From Arthrobacter oryzae (GTDB taxonomy: Bacteria; Actinomycetota; Actinomycetes; Actinomycetales; Micrococcaceae), in the NCBI RefSeq assembly GCF_003634095.1, contig NZ_RBIR01000004.1, forward strand, positions 124,001 to 188,000: a stretch of 64,000 nt of DNA. The letters are read 5' to 3'. Both the position numbers and the translations under genes were made by a program. The notes under the pieces are model-generated. The model was not told the origin of the DNA, did no database searches, and saw only the letters and a list, made by a program, of their open reading frames with translations. The first letter of the stretch is position 1; each line of letters opens with the position of its first letter. Positions 10,384-19,732 of the stretch are shown here, one piece after another.

Positions 10384-11820
10384 CTAGGCCTTGTGCGGCG
10401 GACGCGTCATGGACATGACGTCCAGGGCGGTGTCCAGCTGCTCCTCGGTCAGTTCGCCGCGCTCGAGGAAGCCCATGGAGACCACCGTCTCGCGGATGGT
10501 CAGGCCCTCGGCGACTGCCTTCTTGGCGATCTTGGCGGCATTCTCGTAGCCGATGAACTTGTTCAGCGGGGTGACGATCGACGGCGAGGCCTCGGCGAGG
10601 AAGCGGGCGCGCTCCACGTTGGCGGTAATGCCGTCAATCATCTTGTCGGCCATGACGCGGCTGGTGTTGGCCAGCAGCCGCACGGATTCCAGGAGGTTGG
10701 CGGCCATGACCGGGATGCCGACGTTCAGTTCGAAGGCGCCGTTGGTGCCGGACCATGCGATGGCGGTGTCGTTGCCGATCACCTGGGCGCAGACCATGAT
10801 GGACGCTTCGCAGATCACGGGGTTGACCTTGCCGGGCATGATCGAGGAGCCCGGCTGCAGGTCCGGGATGGCGATTTCGCCGAGACCGGTGTTGGGGCCG
10901 GAGCCCATCCAGCGGAGGTCGTTGTTGATCTTCATGAAGGAGATCGCAATGTTCCGCAGCTGGCTGGACGCCTCGATGAGGCCGTCGCGGTTGGCCTGGG
11001 CCTCGAAGTGGTCGCGCGCCTCGGTCAGGGGCAGCCCGGTGTCGGCGGCGAGGAGTTCGATGACGCGCTCCGGGAATCCGGCCGGGGTGTTGATGCCGGT
11101 GCCCACGGCGGTGCCGCCCAGCGGCACCTCCGCGACGCGGGGGAGGGAGGCGTTGATGCGCTCGATGCCGTAGCGGACCTGCGCGGCGTAGCCGCCGAAC
11201 TCCTGGCCCAGCGTGACCGGGGTGGCGTCCATGAGGTGCGTGCGGCCGGACTTCACGACGTCCTTGAATTCGACGGCCTTGCGCTCCAGGGACTCTGCCA
11301 GGTAGCCCAGGGCCGGGATCAGGTCATTGATCAGCGCGGACGTGGCAGCCACGTGCACCGAGGTGGGGAAGACGTCGTTGGAGGACTGCGAGGCGTTGAC
11401 GTGGTCGTTCGGGTGGACAACCTTGTCGCTCCCGGCGGACTTGAGGGCACGCGAGGCGAGCTCGGCGATGACCTCGTTGGTGTTCATGTTCGACGACGTG
11501 CCGGACCCGGTCTGGAAGACGTCAATCGGGAAGTCGCCGTCGAACTTGCCTGCCGCCACCTGGTCGGCCGCGTCGGCGATCGCCTGGGCAAGCTCGCCAT
11601 CGAGCACCCCCAGTTCGGCGTTGGCCTGGGCGGCGGCCTTCTTGACCCGGGCCAGGGCTTCGATGTGGGCGCGCTCCAGCGTCTTGCCGGAGATCGGGAA
11701 GTTCTCGACTGCCCGCTGCGTCTGTGCGCGGTACAGGGCGTTCACGGGAACGCGGACTTCGCCCATCGTGTCGTGTTCAATGCGGAACTCTTTGGTGTTC
11801 AACTCATCTGTGGAAGTCAT
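10384..11820 (-). CDS. fumC: Fumarate hydratase, class II
   Basis: The 478-residue protein interconverts fumarate and malate in the citric acid cycle and is the iron-free homotetrameric type. The superfamily signature [12 protein letters not shown] is at about residues 320-331, and the conserved blocks [34 protein letters not shown] and [17 protein letters not shown] are all present. It starts at ATG 11820. In M. tuberculosis fum, glpX and a DUF4245 gene are also close together, and the same three lie within 4 kb here, with a carbonic anhydrase gene added. It is separated from the carbonic anhydrase gene by about 80 bases with a weak hairpin. Confidence 0.96.
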   Translation of the reverse strand: MTSTDELNTKEFRIEHDTMGEVRVPVNALYRAQTQRAVENFPISGKTLERAHIEALARVKKAAAQANAELGVLDGELAQAIADAADQVAAGKFDGDFPIDVFQTGSGTSSNMNTNEVIAELASRALKSAGSDKVVHPNDHVNASQSSNDVFPTSVHVAATSALINDLIPALGYLAESLERKAVEFKDVVKSGRTHLMDATPVTLGQEFGGYAAQVRYGIERINASLPRVAEVPLGGTAVGTGINTPAGFPERVIELLAADTGLPLTEARDHFEAQANRDGLIEASSQLRNIAISFMKINNDLRWMGSGPNTGLGEIAIPDLQPGSSIMPGKVNPVICEASIMVCAQVIGNDTAIAWSGTNGAFELNVGIPVMAANLLESVRLLANTSRVMADKMIDGITANVERARFLAEASPSIVTPLNKFIGYENAAKIAKKAVAEGLTIRETVVSMGFLERGELTEEQLDTALDVMSMTRPPHKA

Positions 11821-11868
11821 GGGGCTAGCTTATTGGGAGTGGGCGTCCCATCGAAAACCGTGAACGGC

Positions 11869-11893
11869 CCCCGGCATGACAGTCACGCCGGGG
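11869..11893 (-). terminator. Weak hairpin after the carbonic anhydrase gene
   Basis: CCCCGGC (11869-11875) pairs with GCCGGGG (11887-11893) across an 11-base loop, ten bases past the carbonic anhydrase stop on the minus strand. It is only 7 bp, so it may reduce rather than stop read-through into fumC. Confidence 0.4.
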
Positions 11894-11902
11894 ACCCCGG
11901 TC

Positions 11903-12517
11903 CTAAAGCTCGCCGATTCCGGAAACAAGGTCGGCCTTGCCGTCGGCCAGGCTGTAGGCCAGGCCGATCACCGCGGCGCGGCCGCTCTCGACTGCGTCCG
12001 AAATCACACGGGAGCTGTCCACGAGGCGCTGCGAAGTCTGCTTGACGTTCTCGACCACCATGTCGTTGACGTCCTCCTGATTGTTACGGAGTGACGTCAG
12101 CACGGACGGGGTGATGCGCTCGACCAGGCTTCTCATGAATCCGACCGGCATCTGGCCGGTTTCAACGGCGGTCTTGGTCGCGGTGACGGCGCCGCAGCGG
12201 TCGTGACCCAGAACCACGATCAGCGGGACGCCGAGGACGCTGACGCTGTATTCCAGCGAGCCGAGCACGGCGTCGTCAATCACCTGGCCCGCGGTCCGCA
12301 CGACGAACGCGTCGCCGAGGCCGAGGTCGAAGATGATCTCGGCCGCGAGCCGGGAGTCGGAGCAGCCGAAGATCACGGCGAACGGATGCTGGTTCTCCAC
12401 GAGCGACGAGCGCCGCGATGCATCCTGGTTGGGGTGCGAGGACGCGCCGGAGACAAATCGGTCGTTGCCTTCGCGGAGACGACGCCAGGCAAGTGCAGGG
12501 GTTAGATAGGTGGCCAC
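11903..12517 (-). CDS. Beta-class carbonic anhydrase
   Basis: The protein hydrates CO2 to bicarbonate in the cytoplasm. The zinc site and its gate are intact: CSDSR (C52, D54, R56) and GHDRCGA (H105, C108). At 204 residues it has the usual length of the family. I chose the GTG at 12517 (reads VATYLTPALAWRRL) over the upstream frame extension because the family begins at about this point and GGGGG lies just before it. The start is only ten bases after the stop of the DUF4245 gene, so the two are probably co-transcribed. Bicarbonate from this enzyme could supply carboxylases, including the purE/purK step encoded in this window. Confidence 0.92.
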   Translation of the reverse strand: MATYLTPALAWRRLREGNDRFVSGASSHPNQDASRRSSLVENQHPFAVIFGCSDSRLAAEIIFDLGLGDAFVVRTAGQVIDDAVLGSLEYSVSVLGVPLIVVLGHDRCGAVTATKTAVETGQMPVGFMRSLVERITPSVLTSLRNNQEDVNDMVVENVKQTSQRLVDSSRVISDAVESGRAAVIGLAYSLADGKADLVSGIGEL

Positions 12518-12527
12518 GCCCCCGACT

Positions 12528-13244
12528 TTACTGCTTCGGTGCCGCCGAAGGAGAAACTGTTGCGCTTGGAGTGGTGGCCGGAGCGCCCGCAGGCGGATTG
12601 GTCTCAAGCGACTTCACCACGGCCGCAGCCAGGGAGGAGAACTCATCCAGCGTCGCGGATCCGGACAGGATCACGGTGGTGCCGCGGTCGGTCAGCACCA
12701 TGGATTTCTCGCCCTTGCCGGCGTCGTGCAGTTCCCAGTCCCGGCCGCCGGCGTTCCGGGTGCCCGTCACGGGCGCGCTCTTGGTCTGCTGCAGGAGCCA
12801 GGTGGGGTTGGCCTGGCGGGTCTGCACCAGGGCGATGAAGGATTCCTTGGGCGTCAGGTAACCGACCTCCCAGGCGGGGACGCCGCTGCCGGCGCCGGAC
12901 TCCCAGCGGGCGTAGTTGGCATGGAATGTGTCGCCGGTGTCGGCCGCCACGGGTGTGAATCCCGCCACACCGGCCGCGTTCTGCGCGGTGGCGCTGACGT
13001 CGATGTTTGGCCGGTATCCGTCTGTCTTGGGCGCCGGGTTCATGAGGACGATCGGCAGGAACGCGGCGATGCTCACCACCAGGGCGATGAGCATGCCCAT
13101 CACCGAGGCGTTGGCGCGTTTGGCCGCCGCGGCGGCGATGACGGGCCGGACCGCGGGCTGTCCGGACGTGTCCGGGCCTGTCGCGGGGGCGCTGCCAGCC
13201 GGCGAGCCGGGGGCGGCGGGGGAGGTCTCCTGCAATTCACTCAC
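12528..13244 (-). CDS. DUF4245 single-pass membrane protein
   Basis: The 238-residue protein has a Pro/Ala/Ser-rich N-terminus of about 45 residues, one membrane helix (MGMLIALVVSIAAFLPIVLM, about residues 50-70) and an extracytoplasmic DUF4245 domain with a conserved NYARWES segment. The function is unknown. It is next to glpX, as in M. tuberculosis where the Rv1100 region has the same neighbour (recalled). A GTG at 13244 (VSELQETSPAAPG) is the likely start; an in-frame ATG at 13262 is an alternative, and neither has a well-spaced ribosome binding site. Confidence 0.8.
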   Translation of the reverse strand: MSELQETSPAAPGSPAGSAPATGPDTSGQPAVRPVIAAAAAKRANASVMGMLIALVVSIAAFLPIVLMNPAPKTDGYRPNIDVSATAQNAAGVAGFTPVAADTGDTFHANYARWESGAGSGVPAWEVGYLTPKESFIALVQTRQANPTWLLQQTKSAPVTGTRNAGGRDWELHDAGKGEKSMVLTDRGTTVILSGSATLDEFSSLAAAVVKSLETNPPAGAPATTPSATVSPSAAPKQ

Positions 13245-13440
13245 CCCTCTATAGTCGCCCATGTGAGGGCCGATCTCACATTCGCGGCGCAGCGGTCGCC
13301 CGGAAGGGGTGCACGTCACGTGCGGGTCATCCCATGCCCTAGCGAGGCCGCCACGACTATGATCAGTATCAGACGATTCACCGCGACGGATCGATCCTGC
13401 CGTACGGGTTCAACGACCGCCACTCGAAGATGAGGTTCAC

Positions 13441-14478
13441 GTGACACCAGCGCCCATGTCCCAGAAGTACTCCACGCTTTCCCCCTCGCTCGCCGTCGGG
13501 ATCGACGAGCCAGACCGCAACCTCGCTCTGGAACTGGTCCGCGTCACTGAGGCCGCGGCCATCGCCGGCGGCCACTGGGTGGGCTTCGGGGACAAGAACA
13601 AGGCCGACGGCGCCGCCGTGGACGCCATGCGTTCGTTCCTGCAGACCGTCCACTTCAACGGCGTGGTGGTCATCGGCGAGGGCGAGAAGGATGAAGCGCC
13701 GATGCTCTTCAACGGGGAGAACGTCGGCGACGGCACCGGCCCCGAGTGCGACGTCGCCGTCGACCCGATCGACGGAACCCGTCTGGCCGCCCTCGGCATC
13801 AACAACGCCCTGGCCGTCCTGGCCGTCGCTGAGCGCGGTTCCATGTTCGACCCCTCCGCCGTGTTCTACATGGAGAAGCTGGTCACCGGCCCGGAAGCGG
13901 CCGACATGGTGGACCTGCGCCTGCCGGTCAAGCAGAACCTGCACCTCATCGCGAAGGCCAAGGGCGTCAAGGTCAACCAGCTCAACGTCATGATCCTGGA
14001 CCGGGACCGCCACCGCGGGCTCGTGGAGGAAATCCGCGAGGCCGGTGCGCGCACCAAGTTCATCATGGACGGCGACGTCGCAGGCGCGATTGCCGCGGCC
14101 CGCTCCGGCACCGGCGTCGACGCCCTGATGGGCATCGGCGGAACGCCGGAAGGCATCGTGTCGGCCTGTGCCATCAAGTCCCTCGGCGGCGTCATCCAGG
14201 GCCGGCTGTGGCCCACGAGTGACGATGAGAAGCAGAAAGCAATCGACGCCGGCCACGACCTTGAGCGGGTGCTCTCGACCAACGACCTCGTCTCCAGCGA
14301 CAACTGCTACTTCGCCGCCACCGGCATCACCGACGGCGACCTCCTCCGGGGCGTGCGCTACTCCAAGGACAAGGTCCTTACCCAGTCAATCGTGATGCGC
14401 TCCAAGTCCGGCACCATCCGCTTTGTCGAGGGCGAGCACCAGGCGAGCAAGTGGGAAGGCTACGCCCGCAAGAGCTAG
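13441..14478 (+). CDS. glpX: Fructose-1,6-bisphosphatase, class II
   Basis: The 345-residue enzyme removes the C1 phosphate of fructose 1,6-bisphosphate in gluconeogenesis. The metal-binding blocks of the class II family are visible: GFGDKNKADGAAVDAM (about 48-63), IGEGEKDEAPMLFNGE (78-93) and the lithium-sensitive phosphatase motif DPIDGT at 108-113. Start is GTG at 13441 with GAGG about seven bases upstream; an ATG five codons later (MSQKYSTLSP) is a possible alternative. It is divergent to the DUF4245 gene, and a perfect 14-bp hairpin follows about 90 bases after its stop. Confidence 0.96.
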   Translation: MTPAPMSQKYSTLSPSLAVGIDEPDRNLALELVRVTEAAAIAGGHWVGFGDKNKADGAAVDAMRSFLQTVHFNGVVVIGEGEKDEAPMLFNGENVGDGTGPECDVAVDPIDGTRLAALGINNALAVLAVAERGSMFDPSAVFYMEKLVTGPEAADMVDLRLPVKQNLHLIAKAKGVKVNQLNVMILDRDRHRGLVEEIREAGARTKFIMDGDVAGAIAAARSGTGVDALMGIGGTPEGIVSACAIKSLGGVIQGRLWPTSDDEKQKAIDAGHDLERVLSTNDLVSSDNCYFAATGITDGDLLRGVRYSKDKVLTQSIVMRSKSGTIRFVEGEHQASKWEGYARKS

Positions 14479-14570
14479 CACCCGCCCGGCAGGGCTGCGC
14501 TGCAACCTCGCTCGCCGCAACCGGCAGCAGGACAGGGCAGCAGGACCTGGCAGCAATACTGGACAGCACG

Positions 14571-14602
14571 AATCCCGGGGCCGCATCAGCGGCCCCGGGA
14601 TT
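14571..14602. terminator. Terminator hairpin after glpX
   Basis: A perfect 14-bp stem, AATCCCGGGGCCGC with its complement, has an ATCA tetraloop. There is no U-tract. It lies about 70 bases before galE. Confidence 0.75.
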
Positions 14603-14670
14603 CGCCGTCATAGTCGCGGATTTCGGCACCAGGCCCGGCGGACTGGATGCGGACTGGATAAAGTGGAACC

Positions 14671-15645
14671 ATGACGTGGCTCGTAACTGGCGGTGCAGGT
14701 TATATCGGTTCTCACGTGGTCTCGGCTTTGCGGGGCGCCCGGATCCGGCCGGTGGTGATTGACTCCCTCTCGAGCGGGCACCGTGAGTTTGTGCCGGCGG
14801 ATGTGCCGTTCGTCCAGGGCAGCATCCTCGACGCCGACCTCGTCGCTCACACGCTGCGGAACCACGCGGTGACCGGCGTGATCCACCTGGCCGGGTTCAA
14901 ATACGCCGGGATTTCCGTCCAAGAGCCGCTGCTGACCTACGAACAGAACGTCACGGGGACCGCGGAGCTGCTGAAGGCCATGGAGCTCACCGGCGTGGAC
15001 AACCTGGTCTTTTCCTCCTCCGCGGCCACCTACGGCACCCCCACGGACGACGTCGTCACCGAGGACACGCCCACCAACCCGGAGTCACCCTACGGCGAGA
15101 GCAAACTCATCGGCGAATGGCTGATCCGGGACCAGGGAGGGGCGCGGGGCCTGAAGCACACGTCGTTGCGGTACTTCAACGTGGTCGGCTCGGGCGCGCC
15201 GGAGCTCTACGACACAAGCCCCCACAACCTTTTCCCGATTGTGCTGCGGGCCCTCACGGCAGGCGAGACCCCGCGCATCAACGGCATCGACTACAACACC
15301 CCGGACGGAACCTGTGTCCGCGACTACGTGCACGTGGCCGACCTGGCCACCTCGCATGTGGCGGCCGCCCAGGCCCTCGCCGCGGGCCGGCCGCTGGAGC
15401 GCGTGTACAACCTCGGATCCGGTGACGGGCTGTCCGTCCGACAGATCATGACCGCGATGGCCAAGGTCACGGGAATCGACTTCGAACCCGAGATCGGACC
15501 GCGCCGGACAGGGGATCCGGCCCGGATCGTGGCCGACGGCACGCTGGCGGCCCGCGACCTGAACTGGAAGATGCGGCACTCGGTGGAGCAGATGGTGGCC
15601 AGCGCCTTCGATGCCCAGCGGCACGCCATTACCGCGGCCGGTTAG
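14671..15645 (+). CDS. galE: UDP-glucose 4-epimerase
   Basis: The 324-residue extended short-chain dehydrogenase has the NAD-binding motif GGAGYIG at residues 7-13 and the catalytic Y141xxxK145 pair (SPYGESKLIGEW), preceded by VFSSSAATYG. It interconverts UDP-glucose and UDP-galactose, supplying galactose for wall polymers and galactose catabolism. The sequence around the substrate site (RYFNVVGSGAPELYDTSPHNLFPIVLRAL) fits GalE well. The start is ATG at 14671. The stop codon TAG is part of a 15-bp tandem repeat that continues to the end of the convergent gene. Confidence 0.93.
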   Translation: MTWLVTGGAGYIGSHVVSALRGARIRPVVIDSLSSGHREFVPADVPFVQGSILDADLVAHTLRNHAVTGVIHLAGFKYAGISVQEPLLTYEQNVTGTAELLKAMELTGVDNLVFSSSAATYGTPTDDVVTEDTPTNPESPYGESKLIGEWLIRDQGGARGLKHTSLRYFNVVGSGAPELYDTSPHNLFPIVLRALTAGETPRINGIDYNTPDGTCVRDYVHVADLATSHVAAAQALAAGRPLERVYNLGSGDGLSVRQIMTAMAKVTGIDFEPEIGPRRTGDPARIVADGTLAARDLNWKMRHSVEQMVASAFDAQRHAITAAG

Positions 15646-15729
15646 CGGCCTGCCGGTTAGCGGCCTGCCGGTTAGCGGCCTGCCGGCTGGCGGCCTGCCG
15701 GCTGGCCGCCTTCAGGTTAGCGGCCGGCA
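15640..15729. repeat. 15-bp tandem repeat linking two convergent stop codons
   Basis: Six units of consensus GGTTAGCGGCCTGCC run from 15640 to 15729. Units one to three are identical and four to six are variants. The first unit supplies the galE stop (TAG, 15643-15645). The last supplies the stop of the minus-strand FemX-like gene (TAA on the minus strand, 15717-15719), because TTAG reads as CTAA on the other strand. Confidence 0.85.
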
Positions 15730-16688
15730 GGGGCCTTGGACCCGGCACGCAGCTTCCGGGCGAGCTGGGCGCCCTTGCGCGCCAGCTGGTAGCTGCCGTA
15801 ACGCACCTTCCGGACCGGCAGGTCCCAGGTTCCCGGGTAGGCGATCTCGCGTCCGCCGAACGACTTCTTGAACGCCGTGAATCCGGCCCACTGATGGTCC
15901 GGCTGGCCGGCGGGGGCCACACCCCACAGGTCCACGTGCTTGAGACCCTTCGCCTTGGCATCCGCGATCAGGGTCACCAGCAGGGGAATGCCTGCGCTGA
16001 GCTTGCGGTGCGTGTCGTCCAGGGCGGCATGGGCGTAGGTGCGCGTGTCGGCCGAATCGTAGGCCAGGGCGGCCGCGATGGGGTGGCCCTCGAGCTCGGC
16101 AATGAACAGGGTCGCCGCGCCGGCCGGCATGAGCGAGCGGGCCACCTGGCTCAGGTACCCGTCGGTTTGCGGCTTGAAGCCGTTGCGGGCGGCCGTCATG
16201 TGCAGGAAGTCCAGCAGGATCGAGATTTCCGCGGGATCCTGGCTGGAGCGGAACGTCACGCCCTTCTTGTGGATGTTGCGGAAGAGGTTCCGGTTGGCCG
16301 GCTTCATGTCCGCCAGGACCTCTTTGAAGTCCCGGTCGATGTCAACAATCCAGCTGAGCTCCGGCTGCTGGCTGACCGGGGCCGGCTGCAGGCCGCGGCT
16401 GCGGAGGACCGCGTCGGCCTCGGCGGCAGTGAACCCCGCGGTGACCGGCTCAATCCGGACAAACACGGCCCCGCTGGTCCGGGCGAGGTCCGTCAGCGCC
16501 GCCAGCGCGGCATCGAAGGCCGCCAGTGAATCGGCGACCGGACCGTAGGGGGAGTACAGCAGTTTGCCCGCCGGATTGGTCTCCTCGATCGCGAGGAAGC
16601 GCCATCCGGGGCCGGTCTGTTCGTGGACCGTGCGTCCCAGCGCACGCTGGAACTGCGCCCACTGCGGGCTTTGCAGGAAATACTCCAT
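15717..16688 (-). CDS. FemX/FemABX-like peptidoglycan bridge aminoacyltransferase
   Basis: The 323-residue protein has the double-GNAT FemABX fold: an N-terminal MEYFLQSPQWAQFQRALG block, a middle DFKEVLADMKPANRNLFRNIHKKGV helix region, and the C-terminal FIAELEGHPIAAALAYDSAD and GLKHVDLWGVAP segments. Family members add amino acids from aminoacyl-tRNA to the stem peptide of lipid II, building the interpeptide bridge typical of Arthrobacter wall types. Substrate amino acid and position cannot be predicted. I chose ATG at 16688, four bases after the manA stop, which implies an operon with manA; the frame extends upstream but only through manA sequence. Its stop codon comes from the tandem repeat. 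Confidence 0.88.
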   Translation of the reverse strand: MEYFLQSPQWAQFQRALGRTVHEQTGPGWRFLAIEETNPAGKLLYSPYGPVADSLAAFDAALAALTDLARTSGAVFVRIEPVTAGFTAAEADAVLRSRGLQPAPVSQQPELSWIVDIDRDFKEVLADMKPANRNLFRNIHKKGVTFRSSQDPAEISILLDFLHMTAARNGFKPQTDGYLSQVARSLMPAGAATLFIAELEGHPIAAALAYDSADTRTYAHAALDDTHRKLSAGIPLLVTLIADAKAKGLKHVDLWGVAPAGQPDHQWAGFTAFKKSFGGREIAYPGTWDLPVRKVRYGSYQLARKGAQLARKLRAGSKAPAGR

Positions 16689-16692
16689 GGTG

Positions 16693-17982
16693 TCAGGCTT
16701 CCAATGCGGTGGTGACGGCAAATGCCAGGGCGGTGCCGGCGGCACCGGAGACGGCGTGGACATTGACCGGAGCCTCGGCGGCGGGAAGAAACGCGCTGGC
16801 GCCACGGTCCAGGCGCAGCTCACCCTTCGGGGAGTCCAGGCGGACGGAGCCGCCCGTGACAATCACGACGGCGGCGCCGGACTGCGCCAGCGGGACAGGC
16901 TCCGCCCCGGGGGCAAGTTCAATGCGCTGGAGCTGGAACTCACGGAACGGTGGCCGGAAGAGTTCCTGGCCCAGCATGGTGGTCCCGACCGGCAGCATCG
17001 GTACGGCGACGGCCTCGAATGCCACGGTCTTGAGCAGTTCCGGCACGTCGACGAATTTCGGCGTGAGTCCGCCGCGGAGCACGTTGTCCGAGGACGCCAT
17101 GACTTCGATCCCGAGGCCGTGCAGGTAGGCGTGGACGTTGCCCGCCGGCAGGTAGACGGCCTCACCGGGCGCGAGCGAGATCCGGTTGAGCAGCAGCGAA
17201 ATCAGGACACCCGGATCTCCCGGGTAGTCGTGGTTGAGGTTCACCACCGTGGTCAGCTCGGACACGTGCGATCCCATGGGGGCACCGGAGACGAGGGCAG
17301 CCACGATCGCCGCGGTGGCGAGCGAGACGTCCTCGCCGCCGGCGATGAGCCGCTCAAAGGCGGTGCGGAGCGCCGCGGACTCGTCCGGCTGTGCCAGGTC
17401 CCCGAGCAGCAAGGGAACAAGCGGCGGCAATTCCAGCCCGGCGAGGTCGAAACACGCCGCCAGGTGCAGGAAGACCGCCCGGGAATCCGCCGGCCGCCGG
17501 AAACCGCAGAGCGCCTCGAACGGGGTCAGCGCGAGGATCATCTCCGGTTTGTGGAAGGCGTCCTTGTAGTTGCGTTCCGGGGCGGCGGGGTCCACGCCGG
17601 CGGCTTCCTCGCGCGCGAAGCCCTCCCGGGCCTGGGCCATGGTGGGGTGCACCTGCAGGGACAGGGGCGTCTCGGCCGCGAGGACCTTGAGCAGGAACGG
17701 CAGGCGAGGACCGAATTCGGCCACGCTGGCGCTCCCGAGGTAATGGTCCGGATCCTCGGCGATCAGGGCGTCCAGCGCCAGCCGGCCGCCGTCGTGGCTG
17801 TCGGGCGTATGGCGTCCCGCGCCGCCGCCCGCCGGGGTCAGGGCCACGGACGGGGAGTCCGGGTGGGCGCCGATCCAGAGTTCCGCCTCGGGGCCGCCGG
17901 AGGCCGGCCGGCCGAGCAGTTCGGCGATGGCCGTCGGGGAGCCCCATGCATAGGGCCGGAGGACGTTCTCAAGTTCGTACAT
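16693..17982 (-). CDS. manA: Mannose-6-phosphate isomerase, class I
   Basis: The 429-residue cupin-type enzyme interconverts fructose-6-phosphate and mannose-6-phosphate, the entry to mannose-containing glycans and GDP-mannose. Typical blocks are YAWGSPTAIAELLG at the start, LPFLLKVLAAETPLSLQVHP with the zinc-binding Gln/His, KPEMILALTPFEALCGFR with the zinc-binding Glu, and PAGNVHAYLHGLGIEVMASSDNVLRGG. It supplies mannose that the protein mannosyltransferase at 37-39 kb would ultimately need. It sits upstream of the FemX-like gene with a four-base gap and follows the LCP gene after about 87 bases. Confidence 0.95.
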   Translation of the reverse strand: MYELENVLRPYAWGSPTAIAELLGRPASGGPEAELWIGAHPDSPSVALTPAGGGAGRHTPDSHDGGRLALDALIAEDPDHYLGSASVAEFGPRLPFLLKVLAAETPLSLQVHPTMAQAREGFAREEAAGVDPAAPERNYKDAFHKPEMILALTPFEALCGFRRPADSRAVFLHLAACFDLAGLELPPLVPLLLGDLAQPDESAALRTAFERLIAGGEDVSLATAAIVAALVSGAPMGSHVSELTTVVNLNHDYPGDPGVLISLLLNRISLAPGEAVYLPAGNVHAYLHGLGIEVMASSDNVLRGGLTPKFVDVPELLKTVAFEAVAVPMLPVGTTMLGQELFRPPFREFQLQRIELAPGAEPVPLAQSGAAVVIVTGGSVRLDSPKGELRLDRGASAFLPAAEAPVNVHAVSGAAGTALAFAVTTALEA

Positions 17983-18069
17983 GGCCTGGTCCCTGTCTGG
18001 TCAATGAATGGTGGTCAGTCTGGCCTGCTCCGGCGAGCCCGAGGCGGCTGGCCGCGGCCCGCTCCGTCC

Positions 18070-19722
18070 TCAGAGCGGGGCGCACTGGCCGTTGGTGGCG
18101 ACAAGGTCGCGGATGGACTGTTCGTCGCCGTCGCGCTTGAACTGGTTCAGCATCTCTTCGGTGATCGGCCTGCCGTCCGGGGTGGTGGTCACCGGGGTGA
18201 AGTCCGACGACGACGGCGAGGGCGACGGCTGGGTGGCCGGCGCGGCCCCGGTGGACAGCGGGCCGGCCGCGGAGAGCCGCCCGGCGGCCGTTCCGGGCTG
18301 CCTCACGGTGTCCTCGGCGGCGCCGGCCGACTTGCCGGCCAGCAGTTTCGCGACCCGGGCGTGGATGACGTCGAAGTCCGGGGTGGTGGAGAAGGCCGCG
18401 TCGAAGTCCGGCGGACCGATGGTCAGGCGGCTGACGTCCTGGCCCTTGGCCTTCATGGCCAGGTCAACGAAGCTGCCCAGTTGCCCGGAGGAGATGTTCG
18501 ATTCGACCACTTTGGTGCCGGCCTTGGCGATGTCCTCGAACTTGGCCAGCAGGGTTGCCGGGTCGAGTTGCTTCAGCATCGCCTGCTGGACGCACTGCTG
18601 GCGCTGGATGCGGGCGTAGTCGTCCACGAATTCCCGGGACCGGCCGTACCAGAGGGCATGGAAGCCGTCGAGCTTCTGCTCGCCCGCGTGAATCCATCCG
18701 GTCGGCATGCCGTGGATGCCGTGGGCCTCGTCCACCACGGGGCCGCTGATGGGGACCCAGCCGCCGGCCTTGATCCGGATGCCGCCCATGGCATCGATGA
18801 GCTTGGAAAAACCGTCCATGTCCACCAGGACGTAGGCCTGGACCTTGATGCCCAGTGTTCCGGACACGGCCTCGAGGGTTGCCTGCGCTCCGGGGTCGGC
18901 AACGCCGGGATAGAGGTCCTTATGCTTGTTGGTGACCTCGGTATTGATCGCGTTGATGAGGCACTCGTCGCCGCAGTTGTAACCGTCCGGGTACACCTTG
19001 CGCATGGGGGATTCCGCGCTGAACTGGGCGTTCTGGAGGTTGCGGGGGACGGAGATGATCGCCGTGCCGCCGGTCTTGGCATCCACGCTGATCACCGAGA
19101 GGCTGTCCGGCCGGCGGCCCGTGCGGTCGGCACCGGCGTCGCCGCCCATCATCAGGAAGTTGTACCGCCCGTCGGAGGGCTCGAGGGTGGGTCCTGAACC
19201 GGAGAAGATACTGCCGATGGCGTCGCGGCTGACGTTGAGGAGGTAGGCCGCGTAACCCAGCGAACCGCTGCTGAGGATCATGGCCAGCACCAGGGTCAGC
19301 ACCACCACCGGACGCAGCCCGGGGGCGAGCAGCCGCGGCCGGATCAGCCGCAGCGTGTTCAGGAACAGCCCGGCCCAGCCGATCGCCAGCAGCGCGAGGC
19401 CGATCACCAGCAGGAACGAGGGGACCGGACCGGCGAGGAGGTTGATCAGCGTGGAGCGGGACACGAACAGGAGCAGCACCCCGAGCAGGGCCAGTGTCCA
19501 GACAGTGAAGGTCACCCGCAGGGCAGCCCGTCCCAGCCTCCGCCGGCCGGCAACGATCTGCGCGCTGCCGGGAACCAGCAGCGTCATAAGGATCAGCGTG
19601 AACGCCCGTTTGGTCAGCACCCGGGCCGGCGCGCCGGAGGGGTACCTCATGGGGTCGCCCGGTGTCTGGCCTGCCTGCCCGGGACTGACGGGGCGGCGCG
19701 TGGGGGCGTAACGGTTGCTCAT
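18070..19722 (-). CDS. LytR-CpsA-Psr (LCP) family cell-wall glycopolymer ligase
   Basis: The 550-residue protein begins with a short cytoplasmic tail, then four hydrophobic segments (about residues 35-145), and an extracytoplasmic LCP domain (about 185-410). The domain shows the conserved phosphate-binding residues in RRPDSLSVISVDAKTG and SVPRNLQ and in HALWYGRSREFVDDYARIQRQQ. A Pro/Ser/Thr-rich tail follows. LCP enzymes transfer undecaprenyl-linked polymers such as teichoic acids or arabinogalactan onto peptidoglycan. I chose ATG at 19722 (MSNRYAPTRRPV), ten bases after the purE stop, suggesting an operon purK-purE-LCP; the longer frame only reads through purE. The extra N-terminal helices distinguish it from single-pass LCP proteins. 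Confidence 0.9.
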   Translation of the reverse strand: MSNRYAPTRRPVSPGQAGQTPGDPMRYPSGAPARVLTKRAFTLILMTLLVPGSAQIVAGRRRLGRAALRVTFTVWTLALLGVLLLFVSRSTLINLLAGPVPSFLLVIGLALLAIGWAGLFLNTLRLIRPRLLAPGLRPVVVLTLVLAMILSSGSLGYAAYLLNVSRDAIGSIFSGSGPTLEPSDGRYNFLMMGGDAGADRTGRRPDSLSVISVDAKTGGTAIISVPRNLQNAQFSAESPMRKVYPDGYNCGDECLINAINTEVTNKHKDLYPGVADPGAQATLEAVSGTLGIKVQAYVLVDMDGFSKLIDAMGGIRIKAGGWVPISGPVVDEAHGIHGMPTGWIHAGEQKLDGFHALWYGRSREFVDDYARIQRQQCVQQAMLKQLDPATLLAKFEDIAKAGTKVVESNISSGQLGSFVDLAMKAKGQDVSRLTIGPPDFDAAFSTTPDFDVIHARVAKLLAGKSAGAAEDTVRQPGTAAGRLSAAGPLSTGAAPATQPSPSPSSSDFTPVTTTPDGRPITEEMLNQFKRDGDEQSIRDLVATNGQCAPL

Positions 19723-19732
19723 GCCGGGACGC

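Noticed and set aside
16564..19197. Open frame of 877 codons on the plus strand
   Set aside because: Antisense to manA and the LCP gene; low-complexity Gly/Arg/Val composition and no recognisable domain.
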